This document shows, in pieces, positions 11,307-23,659 of a DNA stretch of 64,000 nt. Each line of letters opens with the position of its first letter. Position 1 is the stretch's first letter. Source of the DNA: Agelas oroides (taxonomy: Eukaryota > Porifera > Demospongiae > Agelasida > Agelasidae); the NCBI GenBank assembly GCA_949130485.1, contig OX422183.1, forward strand, positions 12,436,543-12,500,542, read 5' to 3'. The notes below the pieces were generated by a model. That model ran no database searches. It had not been told where the DNA came from and worked only from the letters and a program-made list of their open reading frames with translations. The translations under genes and the position numbers were made by a program.

Positions 11307-12239
11307 TCAGACATCCTTACCACCAACCACAATCATATCGCTGACTGAAACAATCAAATACTTGGATGGTTTTCCTGGTTCCGCAATTGCATCCAGATAC
11401 TCAATGCAGAGCGATGAGACTTTGGGAGGATAATCTTTGAGTCTTGTGAATGTGAGATGATCAAGGATATTCTGTGAGCATGGGGTTTGAAACTTATCAT
11501 TGAAACACTGACTGAGGTCAAAGGTGAGAGCCTCCTTGTAGATGATGTACTTTAGTTGCAGATTTTTCAAAGCGTCGGAGACATACTCTGTGCTCTGGAG
11601 CTCTTGTCTTTGCTGATGCAGCCAAAATCTTGCTATCAGCTCATCAAATGACTGCCGACTTGAGCTAATAATGACTAATTCTCCAGTAGGCTTCAGGAGA
11701 CGGATAATGCCTTTCAACAGTGGCTCTAGTGATGTTGCATAGTAAGCACAGACGGAATTGATCATAATAATGAGGTCAAAGCTTAATGGTGCCGCAAAAC
11801 TTTCCTCTTCTAGCTCCTGGTAGTCTTCAACTAGGACCTTCCCTCTGACATTAGGAGCAAGGTCCTTTAGTTTTGATTCTGCCACCTCACATATTTCATC
11901 ATCAGCGTCAATACCAGTGTAGTGGAATGTTACATTGGGGAATAGTTTTACCAGATTGGACAGAATGTGCCGATCAAGAGCCCCATCTCCACATCCTATG
12001 CTACAGATTCTGAATTCTTCCAGACATGAACCATTCTGAGTATTTGCATTTACCAGTTCCATCCCCTTCTGTACCAGCCATTTGCTGATCACTTCTTCAT
12101 AGTTGCTTAGCTTCTGGAAAGATGAGAGGTGTTCTGGGTCACCCAAGTGAGAGAGATCTGAAGGAGGGCCTTGCCATGATAGACTGTCCATCTCTTTGTC
12201 AAGATCTTCCAGAATAATCCTTGGAGCTCTGGATGCCAT
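11307..12239 (-). CDS. Histamine N-methyltransferase-like SAM-dependent methyltransferase, copy A
   Basis: Inferred to be a cytosolic enzyme moving a methyl group from S-adenosylmethionine to a small amine; histamine is the substrate in the vertebrate family, the true substrate here is unknown. The 310-residue single-exon ORF is close to the family's usual length of about 290. Near residues 76-90 it has the SAM-binding glycine motif FRICSIGCGDGALD, then an acidic residue after beta-2 (YTGIDADDE), the central strand SFDLIIMINSVCAYY and GELVIISSSRQS. The start MASRAPRI is followed by YEEVISKWL, as in HNMT proteins. The C-terminal block DLSQCFNDKF resembles the HNMT C-terminal region. An intronless copy next to spliced genes may suggest retroposition, but no poly-A tail is obvious. 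A degraded paralogue lies at 29841-30772. Confidence 0.75.
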   Translation of the reverse strand: MASRAPRIILEDLDKEMDSLSWQGPPSDLSHLGDPEHLSSFQKLSNYEEVISKWLVQKGMELVNANTQNGSCLEEFRICSIGCGDGALDRHILSNLVKLFPNVTFHYTGIDADDEICEVAESKLKDLAPNVRGKVLVEDYQELEEESFAAPLSFDLIIMINSVCAYYATSLEPLLKGIIRLLKPTGELVIISSSRQSFDELIARFWLHQQRQELQSTEYVSDALKNLQLKYIIYKEALTFDLSQCFNDKFQTPCSQNILDHLTFTRLKDYPPKVSSLCIEYLDAIAEPGKPSKYLIVSVSDMIVVGGKDV

Positions 12240-15200
12240 TATTAGCTTTGTAACTAGCTAGCTATTGACTGCTTTCTAATGATCAGTGCCACTATAGCTA
12301 GTTGTCAGCATCAGTTCTCACAATAACACAAGCAATTCAGTGTTCACAGCTTCTATATGTTGCTAGCTAAGAGTCTGCACTAGAAATATGGAAGCTGTGG
12401 TATGTATGCACAACCAAATATAGGTCACAAGACTATAACCAGATCTGTCACTCTACACACTGAATACAATGCAACTAGCCACAGATACAGCAGGTGCATG
12501 CCTTATTAGGTAGTACAGTCAGGCAGTGCCAGGTTTGCACTGTCAAACCACAACCACATATTAGGGAGACATCACCACAAACATGAGAGGTGAAGCCAAC
12601 AAAGGATCACGCTTTAAATAATTTAACCACTATGATGTATAATGCTTCACAGGCCCGAGGAATGGGAATCCAATTTGAGTGCATACTTGTGCCATTATAC
12701 ACACCTGTCTCGTAAATACAATTATCCTTCACAACAAGGCTCCCCTCACCAGCTGCAACACTCTCTCATCCTTCTGTACTTCACTCAACATCTTCTCTGT
12801 TCTTCTGGAAGAGATTGGGTTTAGCTAGTGTGAGTTCCTGTTGATGAAATGTACTTAGCTACTGACCCATTCCGACATACATAGCACTGAACATTCACAT
12901 TTCATGTTTGCAAAAAAAATTGTAATACATGTCCAAGCTGCTAACTGTTAATTACATGATTCAACTTAAATGTGTCCTGTGATGACTACCACCACTAGCC
13001 TCAGATTCGCCGAAGTAGTGCAAGAATACACAAAGACAGCACCATACACAAACATGAGTATGATATTATGATAATACTACATGGCAAATGGAATTTAATC
13101 AGAGTACATAACTTCTTGTTTGGCTACCACCATTCACCCCTACCTTGTGAATACAAGTATCCTTCACCTGAACAATATAACTGTGATGTAATAAATTGTA
13201 CACAGCCCAGAGGAATGGAAATCCAATCTGAGCACATAATAATTATGTCTTTTTTTCTTCCATCATATAAATACAAGCACATATACACTAGCTTCACCAA
13301 CAAGTCTTCCTTCACTATCCATCTACGTACAACTTGAAACATAACTCAAGCGTTGGTAGGGATAGGCATATATTCATGGCTCCTCACCAGCCTCATTGCA
13401 TCTAGAGTCCCTGGCATGGCATGGTGTGGCAAACAGCAATGCACATGGTCAACTACCGTAATTCAAAAATTCAACTAGGGCGCAGCGCCTGTGGACACCA
13501 TATCTCGTACAGGTATGAGTGTTAGTTACTTACAATTGCTACTAACTCGTGTAGATTTGTGTGTTATTTTTTTTCTTGACGTACGAATTTGCGTGTTAGT
13601 TCCCGGCCAAATTAAGCCATCTCGTACCGATTTGAGTGTTAGTTCAGCCCTAAAATCAACCCAAACTCCTACAGATTTGCATGTTAATTCCATCAGCATA
13701 TTCCGGGGTCCTGCACATGCAAATAGACCTTGATTGTTCCCAGGCCTTTGACACTTCTCAAGAACCCTATATACTACTTCTCAATCTGTGACAAACACTT
13801 TTATGGTTTCCAACAACCCATTATCCAGAATCTCTGTTTGCTACAAGTGACATGGGTAAATGAATCATGCAAAGAAGTAGCTAGCAATATTCTGCAAGCT
13901 TCCATTGTGCATGTAGATGTCTGGTAAATGCATCGTATAAAGCACAAACATATCACTTTAATATGCAATGTGTAATATTCACTTTGCATATGTGCAAGTA
14001 GGTACTAGCATATATTAATGAATGTTAAAACACTGAGATACCATAATTTTATATTATAATGGAGGTATTACACTGTCAAATAGCTGCCATTTGTCTTGGC
14101 ATACACCATTATAATAACCATAGAATTAAAATACATGGCATGATTATGTGTTAAAATATCAGTGGTGGTAACACTGAATATGAAGTCAAATGTATAGGAA
14201 GAGATAGTCAATCATGTATACAGGATATCAGTGTTGAGATAAATTCACACAAGGCTGGATCCAGAAGCTATGTCCTGTCTAGTTCTTGGCTGCTGGCTGT
14301 TGCTGCAGATTTCTGGATATCCATTAGCAGGAGAGAGAGGGAGGAGGAATGGGAACATTAAAGATAGGTAAGTGCTGTGAGCTACTTGGTAGATTTGGTA
14401 CAGACCTATACTTGTGTCTTGGTAGACACTACCAGCGTGCTAATGTGAATTCAATTCAGGTTCAGTTCAATTTCAAATCTAGACCTGATCTAGTGAAAAA
14501 CCGGACTAACAGATTATATTAGGTAGGCTTGTGCATATTAGGCGAGCATAAAATTGAGCATAATCAGCTCTAGTAAGCACTGAGCCATGATTGCAAACGT
14601 AAGTGCTATGGATTGACAAAATATCCTTTTGTGTTTACCATTATTCTATTCTATTATTCTTCCAAATTTTACCCATTATTCTCAATACATTTTTAGACAA
14701 TCTTTGCAAAATTTAACGATAATTGTACTGCAACATTATACTAGCCAATTGAGAAGGAGGGGGAGATCAAAGCACACTCAGTAGTGAACAAGAGAGACCT
14801 CAAATCTTGAACTTGCAGCCTCTGAAGATGAGCGCTCTTCACAGCTCCCATCATGACAATATACTATTGTATATACTATTATTTATACTGTTTCAAGGAA
14901 GTGTTCAACTCATAATTACATAATTTCCCAAATTCCCACCTATTATTCTACAACAGCAACTTATCATTATTTATAAGTTGTTAACATTATTCATGAACAT
15001 TATTGTTATCCATGAGTAGCTAATTTGCAGTCTAAGCATATTGAGACAGCATCCCGTGCAAAGAAGGTCTTCAACCAATTTAAGACGACCATCGATAAAC
15101 AACAATCATGCTTGGATGGATGCATGATCGTGAACGTTTGAGTGGGCATAAATGACACAGTTGGGAAAGCACAATACAGTCATTCTGTGAGCACTGAAGC

Positions 15201-16766
15201 ATAGCATAATCGAGACAAATTGGAGCATAATAATTATGCCCAAGCCTAATTGTAGGAAGTCACTTATCTGAACTTCAGATATCAGAACACTTTGATTTAT
15301 TGTTAACAAAATGTGTTTTAACCAAGCTGCACCCACTATGTTTGGCTACTTTGGCAGCTGGAGACAGGGGATTACCTCTATGGGCAAGGCAGGCAATGCA
15401 ACAAAGCTAAAACCAACTGTCAAAGTGAGCTGCCACATTCACAGGAAACTGAGCGACACCGTATAACTGTACATATTCCAGCACTTGCTACATACGCCAT
15501 ATCAGAGGTTCATTTCAAATCTGGTAGCCAGGGAATACATCGCACAACCTGACAGCTTGACAGCAGCACATAATACTGCTCAGCACTACAGCTGCAGCTT
15601 ACTGGCATATAGTTTGCGTCACATGGGCTGATATGATGGCTGTATACTCCAGTATCTGAACATTTTCGTCATCTGAACACCCAGTAATCCTAGTCTCATG
15701 CCCAGACTACTTTTTGCCGAGAGGTAAACTGCCTACACCATGTTGGTTCCAATATTTTGAAATCACCGTGATGTCACGTCAACTGGATTGTGAATTCAAA
15801 AACACTGTGGTAAACAGCATACTCCAAAACAGGCTACTCATGCTCCTTTCGAAAGATAGAATAGCCTAGTCTATACATGGCAGCTAGGGTTGCCCAATCA
15901 ATGTCCATTTTGCTAGTAGGTCGTTTGCACACAATGTGGAATATTATCGCATGCAATCTTTGATGATTTCAAGCATTAAATTAGAAAAGAACAATGTGCC
16001 AGCATTCCGGCTCACTTGAACGAAAACGGAATAGGCAGTTGACCTGACCCATTTTTCCGGCGGGCACGAAAAATGTGGTCTTGGATCGATTCCATGTTCA
16101 GATAAGTAAACTACCTACTGTAGTTGTTCAGAATTTCTGACTCACTGCTTATAATATGATGTTATTTCTACTTTCTGTCTATGCATTGCCGTAAAATCGG
16201 GGGACTAAGCACCAGGAGCTTATTTACAAAATTAGCAGACGGAATGGGGGCTCATAATCATGGGGTACTTATATTCATGGGGTGGTAATAATCTGAAATG
16301 GTAGCACAAATTGCAAGAGAATGTATTAGCTGTAATATTGAGAGTCCTTGCCTAAATATTGGTTTCTGTACCATGTCAACTGGAAATAGATACTGGTGAA
16401 AGTATGTTACATGGTGAAAGTTAGCCGCTATGTTACATGGTGAAAGTTAGCCGCTATGTTACATGGTAATGGTGCCTTCTTAAATGGGTGCCTCTTTTTT
16501 GTATGGGCCGCCCTTATGTGGTTGTGGGTACCTATTATCCTGATTGGTATTTGCTTATAATTAGCTGTACATGATGTAGCTACAGAATGCAGAGAAGTTA
16601 TTCATGTTGCTTTAAGTTGGATTCTGACTTGGGCTAATAGCTTTGTTGTTCAGAGTATCTGTACAATGGGCAAACAGAATACCATATTAATAATCCTGTT
16701 TATGCTTTACTAATTAGGCCATGAATAACAATACTTGAGAAAACACAGAAACTAGTGTTCACTCAC
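12240..16766 (-). other. Copy A of the segmental duplication: non-coding part
   Basis: This stretch aligns piecewise with 30773-36323: for example 12640-13410 with 30785-31600, 14030-14450 with 34190-34640, 15220-15660 with 34695-35110, and 16110-16766 with 35160-36323. Its expected content is the 3' part (cytoplasmic tail, 3' UTR) of the receptor whose transmembrane exon is at 16767-16879. A conserved segment near 14270-14345, read on the minus strand, could be a tail exon (after ATCCAG: KSAATASSQELDRT then stop), but no phase check confirms it. Confidence 0.45.
13504..13689 (+). repeat. Five degenerate 24-bp repeats
   Basis: Five related blocks of the form CTCGTACAGATTTGAGTGTT plus AGTT start near 13504, 13546, 13578, 13621 and 13666, separated by unrelated spacers. 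The equivalent place in duplication copy B (around 31600) lacks them, so they were inserted in A or lost from B after the duplication. Confidence 0.6.
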
Positions 16767-19700
16767 ATCTCCTTTGCGTGTGACAATGAAGGCAATACCA
16801 ATTCCACATGTGACACCAAGTAGCAGCCCAGCAATGAATACTCCCACAGCTACCCCACCTATCAGACTCTTGACAGCATCTGGGGGAGACAAAATAAAAA
16901 TTAAAGAATCTTGTCTCAGTCTAGGGCAAGATAAAAGGTAAAATGTGCAAGCAAAGCATGTGAACTAAATGGGGGATTCACTGTAGATTTAACAAAACTG
17001 ATAACCCATTACTAGGTGATGCCTGGGAGATTTGATAGCCCACAGTTTGCACTCTACACTTAGAGGATGAGGATTGAAGCACGTCAGGGGATATTTTAGC
17101 GGATTTTTATTAGTATGATGAATCAGCTTATGTATTGTGTGTACAAAAACCACAAGTGATAATTACATTTTTGTGATAACAAAGCACTTTGATGAAATGT
17201 TATTCATAATCCATGTAACGATCCCTCTCTACCAACTGTGAGGTAAACAGTTTGCATATGAAACTAGCTACATACACTAAATTCTCAGACATTACATCTT
17301 TTCAAGTGCAGCAACATCCTTGAAGTTGTTAAGCAAACCCTGAGGAACTGCTGTACATGTGAACATTTACTATTGTAATAATAATGCATGGTTCCCTGGG
17401 ATTTATGGTGAATAACCACCCGACTTTGAGGACAGAGCCTGAGAACAAGGGTAGTTATTGTAAACCATTAATCCCAGACTAACACAGCCTTGTACCCAGC
17501 TGTCCACGCCCCCTGGCAGAGAACATTCTCCCGGTGGAGAAGGTCTGGTGGTTTTAACACCTTTCTCATCTGGAATGTGAGATGAACAATGAAATCGCAG
17601 AGTGCACAATTAAAAGTCACTACGTCATAGAAGTGCAAAATGGCCGCCTCGATTTTATTCCGAGGTTTGCAATTTTTGTGCAGAAGAGAGAACTGTGTGC
17701 ATCAGCGCTTTATTCTTTTAAGGACTGGGCTACAACAAACCTACTTGCAAACAAATTCAGGCAGTTTGCAAGTTTGTGTGAAGGAAGGATATCACCAGCT
17801 GTTGTAGCTCAAGGTTGACGACGGAAATCAGGAAGTTTGCCGCTCCTTTCACTAGTGACTGATGCTTCGATGGTTAGAGAACGTTGTTGACTACTTGAAG
17901 GTAAGTCTACACAACAAATAAAGCAGCAAATAGAGAACATATAATTGCATTCTTGGCACAATAGTATGCATTCACAAGACATGCCTTCGTGACAAGAAAT
18001 TCAAATCAAGCCACCAGACGTTCTCTGCCAGGGGGCGTGGACAGCTGGGCACAAGACTAAGACTAACATGCATTATGTGTTATATTCTTCAACCTGATTG
18101 GTCTTTATTATTAGTTAACCCTTTAACTACCAATGATGTTTATAGTCGTCATCGAAATTCGGCCGCATGTTATCAGTTGGCGCAATCCGTTCTGAAGATA
18201 GGTTCTGCGCTAGCAGAAATGGTGGGACAAGGGGAGGTGGGTGGGTGTCACCCGGAGGGTGACAGTGCATGGCGGCTGTTGCAGCTGGCTGTAGAAAAGC
18301 CCTGGTCAGTGCCGGGTGGCCATTTGTCTGCTTTCTTGCACCAACGGGCATAGAAAGCATTCCTTTCCAATTGCTTTGGGCGTGGGGCAACAGTGAACAC
18401 AAACAAGCTGCAGAAGAGATGGGGGGGAGCTTAGTCCCCCTAGGTCCCATCCTAGATCAGCATGTGTTTTGCTTGCTTAAAACAGTGTTCCAAACAGAAC
18501 ATAGTATTCTTCATGTGACACATGTTAAGATATTGATGTGACCAAGCTTTGTTCACAGTCTCATTCTTAAATGTAAATTTTATAGTCTGGGTATGGGGAC
18601 AATCCATAGATTCAAATAGAGCTGCTTCAGTCATAGCTCATCCCCAGGCTCTTGTGCGGGGGAGGAGGAAAGAGAATGAAACAGAATCTACAACTTCCTC
18701 TCAGTATATAGTCAGTATTTTTTCTCCACCCACACACTAGCCTGGGAACGAGGTCATTTTTAGGTACACATGCCTTAAGGTAACAAAATTGGAAAATCTC
18801 TCAAAACGATATTTAGATGGCTTTACGATGATTCACACATGCCACAGTCTCAATTTAAAATTTATTTGTTGACAGACTGACAGATTCCTCAATCCCACTA
18901 TGTGGAGGCATGTGCAGGGTAATTAGTGGGATGCTCTTACCACTAAGTCATTCGGACCCCTAGGCAGATATGTGGAAGGCAACTTACATAAAAGCATTGT
19001 CTAGGAATTATTTCTGTGTATTTATTTCTCACTGTTTCAACAAGAGATCTGTGAATGTCAAATACTATCTACACTACAGTATGTTAGGAACTTGCTTGTT
19101 CAAGAGTAAACATGTGGTAATGTGGTCATGCATAAATAATTTCACAGTCATGCAATGGGGTGTTTGCCCTATATCTTCCCCTCAATTGTATGTACCTGCT
19201 GATGTTATTGGTGTTGATGGTGGTGCTAATGTTGGTGATGTTGTTGGTGTAGCCGGTGGTGTTGATGCGAGTGGTGGTGTTGCTGATGGTGATGGTGATA
19301 TTGGTGTTGGTGATGTGAGTGGTGGTGTTGCTGATGATATTGGTGTTGGTGATGGTATTGATGATAGCGTTGGTGAATCTCCTCCATTATTGCACCTATT
19401 TTCTGCTGTGTAAAAAGAACAGGTTCAAATTTGAAATACATTGGCATTGCACATTTTACGTTTCCTAAACACCAGTGGTTGTGTAATATCCTTTTTAGCA
19501 TTGCAAATGGTTTCAGAATGTGTTCATGACAAATCTTCTTCAGCTTTGTCCAGTTGTAGTCAATTCAACAAATACAAAGTACAGCTTTCAAAGAAGTGAT
19601 AAGTATTTAAAAACATCTGTCCGCCAGAAATACAGCTGTAATACTCTACACACATATAACCACTAATAGAGATATGTTGTCGTAACAGTTGGTGGTATGA

Positions 19701-20270
19701 CCTATCAAGCTAAATAATCCATGTATATATCCACAACTAAATCACACATACTTAAATAACTTCAACATTTATCAGCAGTGGGGGGATGAGAGTGTTGACA
19801 AGTGAACTGCAGTGTAGTAATGTTTGCACACAGTATATAGTGCAACCTGACATCCATGGTTTCACTCTGAACGAAATGAATGCTGAACCATTTTCACTGG
19901 TGCGATCATCACAATCATTTCCTGGCTCACCAACCAGCAAGTCGTTCTCAGACTGAAGGTAGGAATACAAGTGCCTTGGAACAGAAGTTGCATTATCAAA
20001 GATGCAGAACGTTACACTGTCACCATCATGTGAACAGCTACGAGGACATGCTACAGTCTCTTCTTGGTTTTCAGAGTAGGTCCGCAGCTCTGGAAAATGT
20101 TGTCCTGGATAAGGAGTAACACTGAGCAGCATTAGCTACAAGATATTTTGCCCTTTGCACAGAAATTGGGCACAAGACTTCTCAATAAATATCTTACCCT
20201 GGTTTGGGGATCCCATACTAATCATTGCAGCTAGGCCTAACACGAGCACCACTTGCCTACTGTGTCTCAT
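16767..20270 (-). CDS. Receptor A: signal peptide, Ig-like domain, Pro/Thr stalk, TM (splice-damaged)
   Basis: Inferred short type I receptor, paralogue of the gene at 36324-41257. Exons on the minus strand: 20270-20198 (signal peptide, MRHSRQVVLVLGLAAMI), about 20104-19740 (Ig-like domain: ETVACPRSC, SVTFCIFDN, MSGCTIYCVQ), 19405-19196 (stalk, CNNGGDSPTL then Pro/Thr/Ser repeats), 16879-16767 (transmembrane, SLIGGVAVGVFIAGLLLGV, then VTRKGD). Phases are 1, 1, 1 and 0. In copy B the Ig exon ends GAAG followed by GTATGTAAGT; here the same place reads GAAGTTATTTAAGT, so the donor GT is gone. Read-through adds VI and a TAA stop, giving a protein that ends after the Ig domain. The next GT would bring in that same stop. 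The tail exon is not identified. It could be a pseudogene or a gene for a secreted protein. Confidence 0.65.
17393..17481. repeat. Foldback repeat, about 90 bp (copy 1 of 4)
   Basis: CCTGGGATTTATGGTGAATA on the left faces ATTGTAAACCATTAATCCCAG on the right in inverted orientation, around a core with CCGACTTTGAGGACAGAGCC. Related copies lie at about 37031-37119, 38213-38312 and 44722-44816. Outside the paired arms the cores stay similar, so it is a mobile or transcribed family rather than a chance palindrome. Confidence 0.65.
17485..18060. mobile_element. TIR element with 8-bp target duplication, only in duplication copy A
   Basis: Ends read AGCCTTGTACCCAGCTGTCC (left) and, inverted, AGTCTTGTGCCCAGCTGTCC (right), with similarity continuing through CACGCCCCCTGGCAGAGAAC. 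GACTAACA is directly repeated at 17477-17484 and 18061-18068. Copy B has the site once (GACCTACT at about 37118) without the insert, which supports a real insertion after the duplication. The interior holds a 78-codon open frame (17582-17818, +) with no recognisable domain. No transposase is seen. 8-bp duplication suggests a hAT- or Merlin-type element. Confidence 0.75.
18127..19195. other. Non-coding part of copy A between stalk and TM exons
   Basis: No exon is seen. The stretch from about 18355 to 19195 is closely matched at 39290-40160 (copy B), and part of it appears inverted at about 45770-46330. TTAACCCTTTAACTACC at 18116-18132 looks like a piggyBac-type left end, but I could not find a matching right end. 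Confidence 0.45.
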
Positions 20271-20881
20271 AACTAATTCTTCCCCCAGCTTTGGGCAGGT
20301 AGCTAAGTCAGTTTACAGAAGTCGAGATGCGGTGCAGTCGTGAAAGTCTAGCTACGTAGGCTCATAGACAGTGTAGATACCGAGTGACTAGCATATCACC
20401 TTAATATATACCCAGCCACTGCCTACCTTTAAATCTCCAAAGTGAAGTCCCCCACACGCCCAGCTTTCGGTTATTTCATTATGACGTAATGTTTATTTTG
20501 TTCAGAGCCGGGCGAATTTTTTTTTGGGCGTACTGTACTTTCGACTTAGACTTTGCAATGGCCACTGTGTGCGCATGCGCCAAGGGGTATGGTCTGAGCG
20601 TATTCGCCACAGGCGCGGCGGCCGCAGATGGAATATGCACCTTGAACCTTGTTGAACTTCCAACTCCCGATCGCACGAGCGATCGTTGGTTTCACAGACA
20701 CAGTCAGTAAGTACCTTGCATGTACACATATAAAATAGCGAGACAGTATACGTATAGAGTAGATAGTCTGAGGGTATGAGTTTACCATTTACCAGCATTC
20801 TGCTGACCTTTAGCGATGTTAGCACTAAGATTATGAAGACGTTTACCCTTAGGTTCATTACGAACGTGCATGGAGTGTTTG

Positions 20882-23659
20882 TCAGTAATGTTGACAGACT
20901 GAGATCCAGCTGGCCTTCCAGATACAACTGGAGCTTTCCCTTTTTTTTACTCCTTTTCTGCGTCTGCCAGCAGCTGTGGCTTGAATAGTGATTCGTTTTC
21001 CATGACGCAGTCTTCCAAACTTTTGTGACGTAACAGATCCTCCAAAAACCCATCCATATTTGTGAAGAGCAGAAGCTAGCATTGCATTTGATTTGCAGGA
21101 TGAATAGCGGTTGTATCGATGAATGAATTTGTTTGTACCTGAAAATAACTGTTCATCAAGAGGGTGCTCTCTTAGCCTTCTTTTTAAATCCTCCGCTACA
21201 GAATCAATCATTTTACATGTCTCTTCTAAGTTTGGGGAGATTTTGTCAGTAGCTGGCTCTTCATTGTCCTCATAAGCACCTGCCCGAATCAAATCCCAGT
21301 GGGTACTGCTGAAGTCCATTGTGTCAAGTGATGATGGTTTTATCTGGTCTTTCCCTTTACCCCCGTATTTATGCTCAAGGGATTCTTGATGGATTGAAGA
21401 ATAAAAGCCTGGGTCCTTGATGGCACCATCTCCAAGCGCAATTTGTGCGAGCTTTTGTCTTGCTGAAGATGACATGCTGGTAATGAAGTTGAGCCCATAT
21501 TCTCCATACTGGACAACTACAGCAGCTTGATGTAAACAAGGTGAGCCATCTCTTCCCTTAGGACATGTACAAAATCCGATGTGGGTATTCACTGAGTAAT
21601 AGTCACCACGAGTTGTCTGACTTTGAACATTGTACCATCCATTATCTCCGGCTTGAATGTCATCCTTATCCAGCCTCTGAGCATTAATCCCCTGAAAGCA
21701 TATATGTTTGTATTCTATTGTTAGCGAGGCTCAGAAGTTTCTTTTGATAGAACATCTCCATGATTTCTGTGACAAAGGAAAACATTTGAATAAGGTTATA
21801 GGCCTTCACCCGTGAGAATATCAGTTCTTTAAGTATTCGGATCCCAGCTTCAGCATAATTATTTGTATGATTTCCTCGTAGTGGCAGAGTGCTTCGGTAA
21901 CAGTGTGCCCATGTATGTCTCTTTTCCCAGACAGACTGTAGATGTTGTAAAAAATGAGAGTATCTGGTAGCTTGTGGACATGTTTGAAGTAGTTTATGGT
22001 AATGAGATTCAAGAGCACTCTCGCTGTTTGCATATACCATGTTCTTCAGTTTTTCAATAAGAATCAGACGATCATTTTTATCCACTTTATTTTGACCATC
22101 TTGCAGCCATGTCCATCTTCTTTGAAGGAAGTGGAAAGTGCAGAGGAGAACTACAGCTGATGGCCATGCCTTAGTAATAGCTGCTCGTTCAGAAGAGCTG
22201 TCATCTATCATGAATACCTCTGGACCAGTATTCGGTCCATTGCCAAAAAATGCCCAGGGTGGTAAAAATTTCCTTAGCCATCTCAAATGCTCTTTGAATA
22301 GTGTGCTCTCGTTCATCTGATGTTAGTATTATCGCTAGAGGTATACCAGATGCAGTACTGGCAGTGGACAAAATGAATATAGATGTGTTAAATCTGTCAA
22401 GAGATGCTGTTGAGTCACAGAAAGCAATTTCACTAGCTTGTTGAATTTCTTCATGAGCACGTGCCATGAGTGGGGTCAAAAGAACCAATATTAGTGGTTT
22501 ATTTGATATCTCTCTTTTCTTCTTTTTCTTTGGAATGCATTCACTTTCGCTGTCCATATCTTTGTCATCATCTGCCTCATACCACTGCAGCAGTGCTTTT
22601 CCACCCATACTTGCATGCTTTTCATTGTACTTGTCTACTTCATCCTGTAGCCTTTCAAATATTTGTTTTCCATCCTCTTCCCCATAGTTTCTCTTTCTCC
22701 ATTGAATGAACAAACAACATATGTCTTGTATGTTTGGATTAGTTGCACAATCTGCTAGCACTGTTTGTTTGTGAGCATCTGTTTCTGAGTTGAGAATGAG
22801 CATTTGTTCATGTGTGTGCCTCGCAGATGAGGCACAAAGGCCTTTGTCAAAATACTCAAAGAATTGCTGCTTTGTGTTTTCACTGATAGGGCGAAAGATG
22901 AGAGGATGAGCAGCATGAATAGGATGGTTGTGGATGAAATCCAGCTTTAATACAGCTCTGTGGCTCAACAGGTAAGGATGTTGTTCAGCTGCTCTTTTCT
23001 GTTTCTTTGTAGGAACTTGCAATGATAAAGATGGACATTGTGTTTTCTTGTCTCTCACTAAAGGTTTTCTCAGTTTTTTCGCTTTTGCAGCAGCAGATTT
23101 CTGTATCTGTTTAGGTGTAAGAGCCTTTCTAGAGTGTTGACAGTGCATCTCATGTTTACAAAGTAAGCGTTTGCCTACTGGTTTATGCCCTCCTCTGGAC
23201 ACTCTGTAAGTGCACAAGCTTGTTTCCATCATTTTCTTTAACCAGTTGTCAATTGCTTCAGTGCTTTCAAGATTGATTCAAATTACTGCACTAAAAGCAA
23301 ATTCCGGAGCACCTTCAAATGATCTAGTTTCCTGGTCCTGGTATGATTGGATAACGTATGAATATTCTTCATCACGTGGTAGTACAGACTGAATATCAGC
23401 AGGAAGTTTGTTCCCAATTGAGGGACTTGGGGGAAGAAAAGTTAGTGAACCCACTTGAGATATTTGTACGATGACCATTACAAACATGTGCATCACTACT
23501 ATTGCCATCACTTTCAAACTTTGAGGAGTTACTAATCTGCTTCTTTCTCTTTCGGCTGACTGCTGACTTGTCTTCAAAGTCACTGTCTGAGCTCAGATAA
23601 CTTTGCCTCAGATTTTGTTGATAGCTTCTGAGTAAATGAGCTACTTGATGTGTTGTCAT
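20882..23659 (-). pseudogene. MULE transposase with SWIM zinc finger, frameshifted
   Basis: Would catalyse cut-and-paste transposition. From the N-terminus: an acidic/basic linker (SSDSDFED, SRKRKKQ), a zinc-binding N-terminal region (ETSLCTYRVSR, LLCKHEMHCQHS; WRKY/FLYWCH-like spacing), the RNase-H-fold core with first Asp in AFCDSTASLDRFNTS, GIPLAIILTSDE, second Asp in VFMIDDSSSERAA followed by CTFHFLQRRW, Glu in NNYAEAGIRILKE, and a SWIM finger (CTCPKGRDGSPCLH). The frame changes about four times: near 23450, 23275, 22270 (between HTIQRAFEMAKE and PPWAFFGNGP) and 21692 (in a GGGG run before GINAQRL). Short introns could explain one or two of these, but no good GT..AG pairs are visible, so this copy is probably inactive. 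It lies directly downstream of the Ulp1-like gene and may once have been fused to it. Confidence 0.8.

Noticed and set aside
18116..18132. Second piggyBac-like MITE
   Set aside because: TTAACCCTTTAA looks like a left end, but no inverted right end with TTAA was found nearby.
19144..19413. Gly/Val/Asp-rich plus-strand frame
   Set aside because: It is antisense to the Pro/Thr stalk exon, which has splice sites in phase on the minus strand.
20502..21053. 183-codon frame and overlapping frames at the left MULE end
   Set aside because: They overlap the transposase C-terminus and TIR in another frame and carry no recognisable domain.
22466..22709. Plus-strand Ser/Phe-rich frames
   Set aside because: They are antisense shadows of the transposase.
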